DNA of 64,000 nt from Pseudomonadota bacterium (GTDB lineage Bacteria; Pseudomonadota; Alphaproteobacteria; Rhizobiales; Xanthobacteraceae), in NCBI GenBank assembly GCA_018971625.1, contig JAGXAJ010000004.1:33478-97477 (forward strand). Reading direction: 5' to 3'. Within the stretch, counting starts at the first letter, position 1. The number at the start of each line of letters is the position of its first letter. This document shows positions 45,183-53,365 of this stretch, piece after piece. A program made the translations under genes and the position numbers. The notes beneath the pieces are model-generated. The model saw only the letters and a program-made list of their open reading frames with translations. It was not told the DNA's origin and made no database searches.

Positions 45183-46145
45183 CTATTCAGAGATGGTCTG
45201 GACGACGCTGGAAACCGGGCGGTCGCTGACCGTCGGCAGTTTGGTGTCCTTCAGGATTTCTTCGTCATACTGCGGCAACGTTTGCACCGGAGCTTTGGGA
45301 ATCATCCTCACCACCTTGTAGCCGTCGGCCTTTAACTTGCGCAGCAATTCGGGTAGCGCTTCGGCGGTGTGTTTGTGGAAATCATGCAGCAGGATGATGC
45401 CCTTGCCCAGCTTGTCGAGCTTCTTCATCGTGACGTCGATGACCTGCTGGGCATTGCGTGCCTTGAAGTCGAAGGAGTCCAGATCGCAGGAGAATATCGC
45501 GATATTGCGGGTGCCGAGATAGGTGACCATTTCCGGCGGGTGTTGCAACGCCGGGAAACGGAAAAACGGCGCCGGCGAGACGCCGTCGAGAGCCCATTTG
45601 ACCGCACTGAAGCCTTTTTCGATCTCCTCCTTGCGCTGGTCTTCAGTCAGCTTCTTGTTGGTCAGTGTGGCGTGCGACCAAGTGTGGGATCCGATTGTAT
45701 GACCAGCGGCGAGAACCTGACGGAGGATCTCCGGATAATAGGTCGCATGCTTGCCGATCGGGAAGAAAATACCAGTCGTGCACTCGTCCGCTAAGGCTTT
45801 CAGCACCGTGGGCGTGTTGCCGACCCACGGACCATCGTCGAACGTCAGCACCACTTCATGGTCGCGCAGGAAATCGAGCTGTTTGAAATGCTCGAAACCG
45901 AATCCGGGACCGCCTGTAGTGTCGATCTCGACGACGCGAGCAATGCCGAGCGCATCTGGATTAGTGCAGGCGGCTTTGGAAAGCGGAGCAGGAGTTGTTG
46001 CCGGCGCCGGCGCCGGGAGCGGCGCTGCCTGGGGCGGCGGCGCCGGTGGGACGGCCGTCGGCTTGGCCGCCGTTTGAGACCATGCACTGCCCGACACGCA
46101 GAGCGAAACCACGCTGGCAAAGATCAAACCTGCCGCAGACCGCAT
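45183..46145 (-). CDS. Polysaccharide deacetylase family protein
   Basis: A 320-residue secreted protein with a signal peptide (AGLIFASVVSLCVSGSAWSQ), an Ala/Pro-rich linker, then a NodB-type carbohydrate esterase domain. The metal and catalytic motifs are present: VVLTFDDGPWVGNTPTVLKA (catalytic Asp) and GHTIGSHTWSHATLTNKKL (zinc-binding His). FFRFPALQHPPEMVTYLG corresponds to motif 3. Likely substrates are N-acetylated glycans or peptidoglycan. It is in the same strand and close to the RibD_C-like gene, and downstream of a glutathione peroxidase pseudogene. All catalytic motifs seem intact. Confidence 0.92.
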   Translation of the reverse strand: MRSAAGLIFASVVSLCVSGSAWSQTAAKPTAVPPAPPPQAAPLPAPAPATTPAPLSKAACTNPDALGIARVVEIDTTGGPGFGFEHFKQLDFLRDHEVVLTFDDGPWVGNTPTVLKALADECTTGIFFPIGKHATYYPEILRQVLAAGHTIGSHTWSHATLTNKKLTEDQRKEEIEKGFSAVKWALDGVSPAPFFRFPALQHPPEMVTYLGTRNIAIFSCDLDSFDFKARNAQQVIDVTMKKLDKLGKGIILLHDFHKHTAEALPELLRKLKADGYKVVRMIPKAPVQTLPQYDEEILKDTKLPTVSDRPVSSVVQTISE

Positions 46146-46316
46146 CTTAATCCCCTTACCTGTCCCGTGTTCGGCCGAAGCTCTTCAAGCCTCGGTCCGA
46201 GCAATTCCTGTGAATCACAATAGCTTAGTCAGGCGTCCACCGCCACGGCAACGGCTTTTTCGTCCCCCGCGGGATTGTCGGTCGAACAGGTTAATTCTGG
46301 CGCGCAACGACTTTTA

Positions 46317-46636
46317 TCAGGCCGCGGCCAACGCCCGAGCAGTGGCTGTTCTCACCTGGTTATCCGTCGGTTCGACCATCGCAGGAAACACCTTGGCGTG
46401 CTGCCGTCACGCCGATCAGATATTTGTGAAGTTCCAGCGCGGCACGTCCTTTGGTCTGATATCGGCCGCCCATTTATGGAACGGATGCGCGTTCGGTCCT
46501 TTCACCACGGCCTTGGCGGTGATCGAAAGGTAACACCATATTGACGTTGTGCCGTCTCGGCGATCTCGATGGCGGCGAGCTTGATTCGCGGCGCCAACGC
46601 AGGAAACGAAAACGCGTAAGCCGTGATTCGGCTCAT
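46317..46636 (-). pseudogene. Glutathione peroxidase pseudogene (deleted and frameshifted)
   Basis: Reading the minus strand piecewise gives a peroxidase in fragments. The N-terminus is MSRITAYAFSFPALAPRIK; then the catalytic Cys/Sec segment is missing and ETAQRQYGVTF follows in the same frame. ITAKAVVKGPNAHPFHKWAA and VPRWNF come after a one-base shift, HKYLIG after another, RDGST and then FPAMVEPTDNQVRTATARAL after a third, ending in TGA at 46317-46319. The GPNAHPF, WNFHKYLIGRDG and PTD landmarks fit the glutathione peroxidase family. At least three frameshifts plus the internal deletion make it non-functional. Confidence 0.75.
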
Positions 46637-46770
46637 GGCGGCCTGCGCCACGGTGCGCCGCATTATCGCCGGGACTTGCGATCGCAGTCCAGCGCTGCCG
46701 GGACAACTACGCTGCGGTCGATCAGGCGGCCCTCCTGACCAGCGATATTAACAGGAGCCCGTAGAGCCGC

Positions 46771-48399
46771 CTAGCGTAGCGAAACGATGAAGTCCGTTCC
46801 TTCGCCGGTTTCACCCGCGGCGATACCTTGGTCGGAAACGATGATCGAGCCGCCGGTCGAAAGCGCTTCCGTGATGCGAGCCATGGCGTCCGCAGGAATG
46901 GTGAGGCGATCCAGTGCCTCAGCCGGGCTGTCGGGTTCGGGTTTTGTGATCGCGGCACCTGCGATTCGGCGACGACGCGTGCTGCGCTCATCCTCGTCCC
47001 GTCGTTCCGCCCTTTGGCTCGATGGCAGCGTGACGACCGACCAGCGCAGAATGTTGGGGTCGGTCTTGTCAGCCTCGGCGGTAAAGATGTGAGTTCCGAG
47101 CGGCCGGTCGCTTGGCGCGATCGTCACTGGCACGTCGAACAGCGGCGCAAAATTCTGCCGCACATACAACTTTCCATCCTTGCCGCTGATGAATACCGAA
47201 ATCGGGCCGGTGCCCTTTGCCATCGCCAGAGCGGGCTCGGGGGCAGCAGCCGGGTCGCGGTCCTGGTCTCTTTTCGGGTCGGCGGCGTCCGCTGGTATAT
47301 GGGTCGCAGCCGTAACGTCGGACTTTGCGCTGGCCTTAACGTCATTGGGTTTTGCTGGCGCGGCTAACGGATCGGCCGGGTCGGCCTTCTTTTGATCGGC
47401 TGGCTCTGCAGTGGCGGATTTCGTTTCGGGGGTGACGTCCGTGTTGTCAGCACGTTCGGCGGCAGGTGCCGTGCGATCGGTCCGCGACGCGGGCGTCGTC
47501 GTGTCGGACATCGTGCCGGTCACCTTCGCCCCAGGCGAAGTGCTGGCGTCCGCGGTATGAGTCCGTTCGTTCAACGACGCGGGCGCGGGCTGTTCGTCCG
47601 TCACCGCGATCAGATGACTATCGTGCCCAACGGTCGATCGCAATTCGAGGTTCGGTGGTTCCGGCGTCGCCGGCTCCGCGTCGATGTTGGCTACCTTGCT
47701 TCCATTCGTTGACGTATCCGGATTGAGGACGTTTGCGGCCGCCGGCTGCGGCGCGATCTTCCGCGTGACCAGCAGCGGATGCGAGAAAGGCGCGGGTATC
47801 GATTCGCCGGGTGTGACGATGACGCGCGCACCCATCTTGGTCCAGCCATACATCTTGATGGCAAACGCCGTCGGCATGCGGATACAGCCATGCGAGGCAC
47901 GGTAGCCGGGAAGCACCCCGGCATGCATTGCAACGCCTGACCAGGTGATCCGCTGCATGAAGGGCATCGGGGCGTTGCTGTAGATGTTGGAGTGATGCAT
48001 CTTCTGCTTCTGGATCACGCTGAATGCGCCCATCGGCGTGGCGTGGCCGGTCATGCCGGTGGAGACCGGTGCTGAGGCGAAGAGTCCATTGGCGTCATAG
48101 ACCTTGACGTTCTGCTTGTTGATCGAGATCGCGATGATCAGCGGAGCCTGCGGCTTGGCCGCTGGCTTGACCTTTGCTTCGAGCTGTTTTTGCTTATGGC
48201 GGCGTGCCGGCTGCACCCGCGGCGGCGCCACGAACTCCGGCTGCGAATATCCGGAATCAGAATCTAACCAGAACACCGCAGCGTCGGCCCGCGCGGCGAC
48301 ACCGATCGTTCCTGCCACCGTCAGAGCGGCAATTTGCCAAAACCGGTTCAACGGAGAGATCCGATGTCTTTTTGCGCGATCCCGGCTTACGCACGTCAT
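46771..48399 (-). CDS. L,D-transpeptidase (YkuD family) with long C-terminal region
   Basis: A 542-residue secreted protein; L,D-transpeptidases make 3-3 peptidoglycan crosslinks or attach proteins to the wall. The signal region (IAALTVAGTIGVAARADAA) is followed by the YkuD domain (about residues 85-205) with the catalytic HAGVLPGYRASHGCIRMP. A ~200-residue Ala/Pro/Thr/Asp-rich linker follows, then a second compact region (PISVFISGKDGKLYVRQNFA, PSDRPLGTHIFTAEADKTDP) that looks like the first strands of another YkuD-like fold but lacks the SHGC motif. The role of that part is unclear. Single gene, divergent from the CreA-like gene. Confidence 0.92.
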   Translation of the reverse strand: MTCVSRDRAKRHRISPLNRFWQIAALTVAGTIGVAARADAAVFWLDSDSGYSQPEFVAPPRVQPARRHKQKQLEAKVKPAAKPQAPLIIAISINKQNVKVYDANGLFASAPVSTGMTGHATPMGAFSVIQKQKMHHSNIYSNAPMPFMQRITWSGVAMHAGVLPGYRASHGCIRMPTAFAIKMYGWTKMGARVIVTPGESIPAPFSHPLLVTRKIAPQPAAANVLNPDTSTNGSKVANIDAEPATPEPPNLELRSTVGHDSHLIAVTDEQPAPASLNERTHTADASTSPGAKVTGTMSDTTTPASRTDRTAPAAERADNTDVTPETKSATAEPADQKKADPADPLAAPAKPNDVKASAKSDVTAATHIPADAADPKRDQDRDPAAAPEPALAMAKGTGPISVFISGKDGKLYVRQNFAPLFDVPVTIAPSDRPLGTHIFTAEADKTDPNILRWSVVTLPSSQRAERRDEDERSTRRRRIAGAAITKPEPDSPAEALDRLTIPADAMARITEALSTGGSIIVSDQGIAAGETGEGTDFIVSLR

Positions 48400-48583
48400 T
48401 ACTCGAATTCCACTTCCAAACCTTGATATTCAGTGTTGCAGACGGAGAACGGGTTCACCAGCGCAGGGCTTGCAACCCTGCGGTTTTCGCTTCAACCGTA
48501 GCAAAAAAGCCTCACATTCGGTTAAAGCCGAGCATAGTTTGGCGGATTTCTGAATCGCCGCTGCCCCATCGACGGAGATCATC

Positions 48584-49132
48584 ATGATACTGCCCTTCTT
48601 AAGACAATATGTCGCCCAACCGAGTTGCCGACTGCTGGTGGCGCTGGCGCTGGTGTTGTGGTCGGCTTCGCCGGTACTGGCTGGCGACGAGCCGGACCTG
48701 ATTTTCCGTCGTTCCACGGTATTCAAATTGCTCACCCCGAACGACAAGCTTGCGACCTATGGCATCGACGATCCCGAGGTCGAAGGCGTGGCTTGCCATT
48801 TCACAGTACCGGAGAAGGGCGGTATTAAGGGCTGGCTGGGGCTTGCCGAGGAGGTCTCGGACATCTCGCTCGCCTGCCGCCAGATCGGCCCGATCCATTT
48901 CAAGGACAAGATGGAACAGGGGGGCGATATGTTCCGGCAACGCCGTTCAATGTTCTTCAAGAAGATGCAGATTGTCCGTGGCTGCGACGCCAAGCGGAAC
49001 GTGCTGGTCTACATGGTTTATTCGGACAGATTAATTGAGGGCTCGCCGAAGAACTCGACATCATCGGTGCCGATCATGCCTTGGGGTCCCGGCAATGCCA
49101 ATGTCGAGAAGTGCGGCAATTTCGTGCAGTAG
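48584..49132 (+). CDS. CreA family protein
   Basis: A 182-residue periplasmic protein of the CreA family (function unclear). The signal peptide is LLVALALVLWSASPVLAG. The mature protein has DPEVEGVACHFTVPEKGGIK, AEEVSDISLACRQIGPIHFK and the closing WGPGNANVEKCG, all family landmarks, with conserved cysteines. The start at 48584 is supported by a plausible ribosome-binding region (GACGGAGATC). It is divergent from the L,D-transpeptidase gene, and a hairpin lies 24 bases after the stop. Confidence 0.88.
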   Translation: MILPFLRQYVAQPSCRLLVALALVLWSASPVLAGDEPDLIFRRSTVFKLLTPNDKLATYGIDDPEVEGVACHFTVPEKGGIKGWLGLAEEVSDISLACRQIGPIHFKDKMEQGGDMFRQRRSMFFKKMQIVRGCDAKRNVLVYMVYSDRLIEGSPKNSTSSVPIMPWGPGNANVEKCGNFVQ

Positions 49133-49155
49133 CCACGACAGGCCATTATGAGAAA

Positions 49156-49179
49156 ATCCGGCCTATCGTTTGGCCGGAT
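49156..49179 (+). terminator. Candidate terminator hairpin after the CreA-like gene
   Basis: ATCCGGCC (49156-49163) pairs perfectly with GGCCGGAT (49172-49179) across an 8-base loop. There is no long T-run after it (cttcc follows), so it may be a weak or Rho-assisted terminator. Confidence 0.45.
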
Positions 49180-49441
49180 CTTCCGGCAGCCGCCCTCGAC
49201 CTTTCTCGCGGCATCCCACTAAGTGAAGCAATCCCTGTGGGACCGATTGATTGCCGCGACCGCTGTCGCCGTGTTGTTGCGCCATCGCGCCGCTGATAGC
49301 CGGAGGTACTGCCCGCGAAGAATTTTCTTGATCGATCCGCAGTTCCGGTAAGCCGCTACTGCCAAACAAACGCTCAACGCTCGGCTGGCCGGTCTTGCGG
49401 GTCGGGGTTTCATTGCCAACGTCGATGTTATCATTGCCCAC
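49163..49441 (-). CDS. Doubtful small hypothetical frame (92 aa)
   Basis: A minus-strand frame with a GTG start (GTGGGCAATGATAAC) preceded by AGAGGA, coding for 92 residues beginning MGNDNIDVGNETPTRKTGQP. It is hydrophilic, rich in Gly, Ser and Arg, without signal or membrane segment and without a recognised family. Its 3' end overlaps the hairpin after the CreA-like gene. It is listed because the otherwise gene-free stretch 49133-49659 has no better candidate. Confidence 0.25.
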   Translation of the reverse strand: MGNDNIDVGNETPTRKTGQPSVERLFGSSGLPELRIDQENSSRAVPPAISGAMAQQHGDSGRGNQSVPQGLLHLVGCREKGRGRLPEDPAKR

Positions 49442-49659
49442 GACCGCTATCCTCTTAGAGGGGGCACCTCAACGCACATCCGCCCAAGATAGTTGCATAT
49501 CGCTCAAGTTTGGGTCGGCCGCACCGGCGTTTCGGTTCACAGCAGTTGGTGTGCCACGGCTCTCTCTCTCCAGCGGGCAAAGGTTAAAAATCCGCACGCG
49601 ACTCGAACCGACTGGCCATAGCCGGCGTCTTATCCGCGGAAATTCAGCGGAGAAGTCCG

Positions 49660-49827
49660 ATGCGAGGCCTTAGCTACATTGTTGCTGCCATCCTGCTCTT
49701 GACCGGCCCCTCGATGGCCGGTTCGGCCGATCGCGATCTGCCGGGAATAGGGACCTTCAGCTACAACGGATCTCCTGTCCCTATCCAATTACCTGCTACT
49801 TTGGCCGCGATAGATATCGGCCATTGA
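49660..49827 (+). CDS. Very small secreted protein (55 aa)
   Basis: A 55-residue frame with a signal peptide (MRGLSYIVAAILLLTGPSMA, cleavage after SMA) and a short mature peptide containing DLPGIGTFSYNGSPVPIQ and ending AIDIGH. The start is preceded by GCGGAGAAG at a good distance. A frameshifted paralogue lies 220 bases downstream (50048-50217) with the matching GIGTFAYSGAPI and AIDIAGR. The existence of two related copies supports that it is a true gene family. Role unknown; small secreted peptides may be regulatory, toxic or structural. Confidence 0.6.
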   Translation: MRGLSYIVAAILLLTGPSMAGSADRDLPGIGTFSYNGSPVPIQLPATLAAIDIGH

Positions 49828-50047
49828 TCGAGCAGTAGTTGTTGGCTGTTGACCGCCCCGGGGCGCACGGCCTGCGATCGCCAGGGTTTTTCGGCGAGGG
49901 TTTCATCAAGTTTTGTGCTACGAAATAATTCAGGCGGCTCACGAAACCATTTCCTGTTTTGGCGCAGACATCCGGAAACAACGGACGGCCTATCAAGCCG
50001 GCAACAGAACGGCGGATAAAGCCGGCCGCCAAGCCGAAGACAATCAA

Positions 50048-50217
50048 ATGAAAACCCTCACAAAACCCTCAGCTTTATCCTTTTCGCTTTCGGTCTGGTT
50101 TGCCCGGCGCTGGCTGGCAGTTCCGATACCGGCCCGCGGGGCATCGGCACCTTTGCCTATAGCGGCGCGCCGATCGTTGTCTCGGGCTCGCAAGCCATCG
50201 ATATCGCTGGCCGCTAG
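50048..50217 (+). pseudogene. Frameshifted paralogue of the 49660 small secreted protein
   Basis: After the ATG at 50048 (MKTLTK) the signal peptide and mature part continue in the +2 frame: LSFILFAFGLVCPALAGSSD, then GPRGIGTFAYSGAPIVVS and AIDIAGR before TAG at 50215-50217. The break falls at the AAAACCC run near 50062-50068: adding one A restores MKTLTKTLSFILFAF. It is thus a recent single-base frameshift, or a sequencing error, in a duplicate of the upstream gene. Confidence 0.65.
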
Positions 50218-50262
50218 AACTGCGGCCGACACCCAACAAAGTGTATCTGGGTCAAGGGCATC

Positions 50263-50626
50263 ATGTTTTTTCGTGTCAGCGCGGTCGCAACGGTTGCATT
50301 CGTTTTCCTGGCCGGGCTGGCCTGGAGCCGAGGTTCACTCGTCGAATCTTTCTGATCTGCGCGATGAATTCGTGCATCAGTGCGTGCCGCATATGGCGGG
50401 GCGCTGGGCGCATCCGGAAATGGTTTGCAGTTGCCTGTATGACCGTGCCGTAGCAGGTGTCGAAGACAACGATCTTCACCAAGCTGTGCTGCGCGGCATC
50501 AGCGAAACCGGCGTACCCACGATCGAGACCGATTGGGTGCCGCCGTCGAAACGAGCCGAGATCGGCGCAACCTTTACCAAGATCGCCAAGCCGACGTTGC
50601 AATGCATGTTCGCGCCGTCAAGCTAA
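50263..50626 (+). pseudogene. Frameshifted gene for a small secreted protein
   Basis: The first frame encodes a good signal peptide (MFFRVSAVATVAFVFLAGLA) and reaches TGA after SLVESF. Overlapping it, another frame carries a normal-looking globular sequence (DLRDEFVHQCVPHMAGRWAH, PEMVCSCLYDRAVAGVEDND, ending TLQCMFAPSS at 50626). A one-base shift near 50345-50360 would join them into a ~120-residue periplasmic protein with paired cysteines. No family was recognised. It lies next to another frameshifted secreted gene. Confidence 0.55.
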
Positions 50627-50736
50627 ACGCCCTGCAGCCGATATGGTCGCTTGATGTTCTGATCTGACCCTGACGCCAATCGCGCCGGTGATAACAGTGC
50701 AGTTGGTGCCGAGACCTGCCTGGTCTTTGTTCATTC

Positions 50737-50997
50737 CTATTTGGTCTTGGGTCCCAGTCGCGGAATGCATTTTCGAGTCCGCTCCACTCCCGTCGACGTC
50801 ATTTTGGAGCCGGACACTTCCTTGATCTGGCCGGCGGGGCAGGTTCCGTCGTCGACCTTGATGCGCTGACCCAGCCGCAAATTGACAATGTCCTGTTCGC
50901 GTCCCACCTGTTGCGCGGTGGCGAAATGCATCAGCGCCAACAGGATCAGGGTGCCAAGCAGCGGAATCGAAAACAGCTCGATGCGGGAGGTCTTCAT
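50737..50997 (-). CDS. Small exported hypothetical protein (86 aa)
   Basis: The ATG at 50997 gives 86 residues: a signal peptide or anchor (IELFSIPLLGTLILLALMHF, then ATAQQ) followed by a compact basic domain (EQDIVNLRLGQRIKVDDGTC, PAGQIKEVSGSKMTSTGVER, ending RKCIPRLGPKTK). The two cysteines (DDGTCPAG and RKCIP) could pair. A start further upstream at 51102 would run into the transposase remnant. Proteins of this pattern appear in other Bradyrhizobium as far as I recall, with no known function. Confidence 0.68.
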   Translation of the reverse strand: MKTSRIELFSIPLLGTLILLALMHFATAQQVGREQDIVNLRLGQRIKVDDGTCPAGQIKEVSGSKMTSTGVERTRKCIPRLGPKTK

Positions 50998-51098
50998 CAC
51001 GGGCCGGAATACCTTGTTGTCACCTGTCCGATCGCGCGCAACGGCGCTGCAAGGGGTTGGACCGGGGCCTTTTAAGCCATCATACATTAAACAATACA

Positions 51099-51524
51099 TC
51101 ACGTTTTACGGATTGAACCACAACATTCCGAGCACGCATCTCGGCGCCAGCGGTGGCGTCGATCAGATAGACCGCTTCGGTAAGTTTGCGGCGCAGTCCG
51201 CGATGGGCCTGTTTCATCATGAGGGCCAGCAGGTCGGCAAACACCGCAAACGGTCGGCTGGCGTTGGCGTCCGAGAAGGTCGACCGCCGAACGGGCGCTG
51301 CACCGAGGTGATAAAGCCGCGCCGTATGGCTCGAAAAGACCGGTCACGATCTCGCGCAAGCCCGATGCTCCCGACAGCTGGCCGTACAGCAATGCCACGA
51401 ACTGAGCCTTCGTCGACAGCCGCCGAACCCGCGCATCCGCGTCATGTTCTTCCACAAGCCCTTCAAACCGATGCCACGGCACCAGCCTCAGAACGTCACC
51501 GAATACTGTATTGTGATGCGGCAT
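51099..51524 (-). mobile_element. IS4-type transposase remnant (N-terminal part, frameshifted)
   Basis: The minus strand starts MPHHNTVFGDVLRLVPWHRF and VEEHDADARVRRLSTKAQFV, then ALLYGQLSGASGLREIVTGL, which matches the N-terminal domain of IS4-family transposases. After about residue 80 the frame breaks and continues piecewise as ADLLALMMKQAHRGLRRKLT and EAVYLIDAT, the last holding the first catalytic aspartate. The rest of the transposase is absent. No intact terminal repeats were found. It lies beside the small exported-protein gene at 50737. Confidence 0.7.
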
Positions 51525-51698
51525 GGCGCTGATCTCCTGTCGTGTCCCGGAACGCTTGCAGACGTCCACAACCGACTAGAATCAACGCCATGCGCCTTGT
51601 CCAGAAATTCTCGACCGGACAGCCGTGGACGTGATCCGACAACCCGTGATCGCAACAAACGCTTTTGAATGAGATGAAAACCGGGAGGATCAGGCCGT

Positions 51699-52097
51699 AT
51701 GACGCCGCTAGAGAAAATCCAGTCGATGAAGATGCCTTTCGCCGACCTGAAGGGCGTTACCTTCGTCGAGGCCACCATGGATCGCGTAGTGGCGCGGATG
51801 CTGGTGCGGTCCGATCTTTGTACGGTCCGCAACACGATTCATGGCGGTGCGGTGATGGCTTTTGCGGATTCGGTCGGAGCAGCGGCGACTGTGGTCAACT
51901 TGCCCGCCGATGCCGACGGTACCACCACACTGGAAAGCAAGACCAATTTCATCAGCGGTGCGAAGGAAGGAACGACGGTCATTGCCACCGCGACCCCGGT
52001 GCATCGGGGACGCCGTACCCAGGTTTGGCAGACGCGACTGGAGACCGAGGAGGGCAAACTCGTCGCCGTCGTGACCCAAACCCAGCTGGTGCTCTGA
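51699..52097 (+). CDS. PaaI family thioesterase
   Basis: A 132-residue hotdog-fold thioesterase acting on acyl-CoA-type substrates in the cytoplasm. It has the family helix and motif TVRNTIHGGAVMAFADSVGA (catalytic/binding HGG) and NLPADADGTTTLESKTNFIS, followed by RRTQVWQTRLETEEGKLVAV strands. Length is normal. The ATG at 51699 follows GGGAGGATCAGGCC. It is a single gene after the transposase remnant. The true substrate is unknown. Confidence 0.9.
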   Translation: MTPLEKIQSMKMPFADLKGVTFVEATMDRVVARMLVRSDLCTVRNTIHGGAVMAFADSVGAAATVVNLPADADGTTTLESKTNFISGAKEGTTVIATATPVHRGRRTQVWQTRLETEEGKLVAVVTQTQLVL

Positions 52098-52147
52098 CAG
52101 AGCTCGCCAATCAGCAAGACCAGCAGACAATCATCCGACGGCGGATA

Positions 52148-52444
52148 TCAAGCGCGCTTGTCGTTACCGAATTTCCGGACAACCCGGCGCTCGACCACCA
52201 CCGAGCGCTGCGCGCCTTGTTCGCCCGCGATCACGCGTGTGGCTGATCGTGCCGAGCTACGCGCGGCCTTTTTCACTTCGGCCAGCACGAGCTCTAGCGG
52301 CATCCCCATCAGAGATGCGGCGATTTCGGCCTGAGCCTCCTGGTCGTCGGTGATGCCGATGGCAGCGAAAATGGCCTCATCCAGCGTGGGAGGATCGCGC
52401 CGTACCCGCCTTGGTCCGTACTTCGTATTCCAGTCTTGGCTCAT
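52148..52444 (-). CDS. Hypothetical protein (98 aa)
   Basis: A 98-residue hydrophilic helical protein starting MSQDWNTKYGPRRVRRDPPT, then LDEAIFAAIGITDDQEAQAE and a basic C-terminus (VVERRVVRKFGNDKRA). No membrane or signal segments. I do not recognise the family, though the composition is that of a normal small Rhizobiales protein. It lies downstream of the DUF2161 gene on the same strand with about 80 bases between and is convergent with the thioesterase gene. Confidence 0.65.
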   Translation of the reverse strand: MSQDWNTKYGPRRVRRDPPTLDEAIFAAIGITDDQEAQAEIAASLMGMPLELVLAEVKKAARSSARSATRVIAGEQGAQRSVVVERRVVRKFGNDKRA

Positions 52445-52524
52445 CGAGGGCTCTCACCTTTGATATGGCACTACCTAGGGCCCCTTATGTTGCATTGCAA
52501 TATGTAATTGGCGTGATAAGGCAG

Positions 52525-53250
52525 CTATGTACTACAATTTCTCCAACCGGGCGGCGTCGTAGATTTCCAAAGCGCGGATCCTTCGGCCGTAGCGGGGTCG
52601 ACCGGCTGTTGCGGCCAGCGTTTCAGCGCCGCGCGGCCGGCGTCCGTCAACACATAAACGCCGCGCTCGGCGCGGTCGAACCAGCCATAGACATTGTGCA
52701 GCAGGATTTTCGGGGCATCCGGAATCTCCGGCCGCAGATCGCGTACGCGGCGGGGCCCCTGCGACAGCGCTCGCGCGCAGAGCAATGCTTGCTGGCGATA
52801 GGCCGTCATGATCGGTGCCCGGGTGCTGCCGCCGAGCGCTGGGTCGCCCTTGCGGCGCTGGTGTTCGACGACGAGCTGGGAGCGCTTCTTCGGGTCGCGT
52901 CGCGGCATTGTCGTCGGCTTGACGATCATCTCGACGTCGCCGGTGCTGGTGACCGCAAGCATACCAAAGCCGAGCCTTCGGCAAAGATTGCGGTAGCGGG
53001 AATCACTCTCGCGTCCCTTGCCGCGCAGCGACATTTTGGCGGCAAGCCATATCTCATCGCAGGCGACCACGCGATCGACCGCCTGCAACAACAGTTCGAG
53101 ATTGAAAGACAGTTTCAGTTCGCCGATTACAACGACAGGTGGATCGTCGCCGCTCAACGCCACGAGATCGCAGCCGCCGATCTCGCCCTTGACCGTGAAG
53201 CCGAGGTTTTCGAGAAAGCGTTTGACGGGCAGGTAGAGCGCGGTTTCCAA
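52525..53250 (-). CDS. DUF2161 / PD-(D/E)XK nuclease-like protein
   Basis: A 241-residue protein starting METALYLPVKRFLENLGFTV. The N-terminal half fits a PD-(D/E)XK fold: an early glutamate-containing helix, GEIGGCDLVALSGDDPP and VVVIGELKLSFNLELLLQAV, giving the D...ExK core. This matches what is called DUF2161. The C-terminal half resembles a winged-helix DNA-binding domain (ILLHNVYGWFDRAERGVYVL, TDAGRAALKRW). A role in nucleic-acid processing is plausible but not shown. There is no neighbouring methylase, so it does not look like a restriction system. Confidence 0.75.
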   Translation of the reverse strand: METALYLPVKRFLENLGFTVKGEIGGCDLVALSGDDPPVVVIGELKLSFNLELLLQAVDRVVACDEIWLAAKMSLRGKGRESDSRYRNLCRRLGFGMLAVTSTGDVEMIVKPTTMPRRDPKKRSQLVVEHQRRKGDPALGGSTRAPIMTAYRQQALLCARALSQGPRRVRDLRPEIPDAPKILLHNVYGWFDRAERGVYVLTDAGRAALKRWPQQPVDPATAEGSALWKSTTPPGWRNCST

Positions 53251-53365
53251 CGGGAACTCCAGTGTCGCGTCTGCGACTCAGTCCAGTCTAACCCGGATTG
53301 CGGCGCCTGATCAGGTCAAACCGCGTCGCATTCAGCGGCTTGGAGAAGCCTGGCGACGTCTGAAG

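Noticed and set aside
52525..53250. Restriction-modification or defence system
   Set aside because: Only an isolated PD-(D/E)XK-like DUF2161 protein; no methylase, helicase or other partner nearby.
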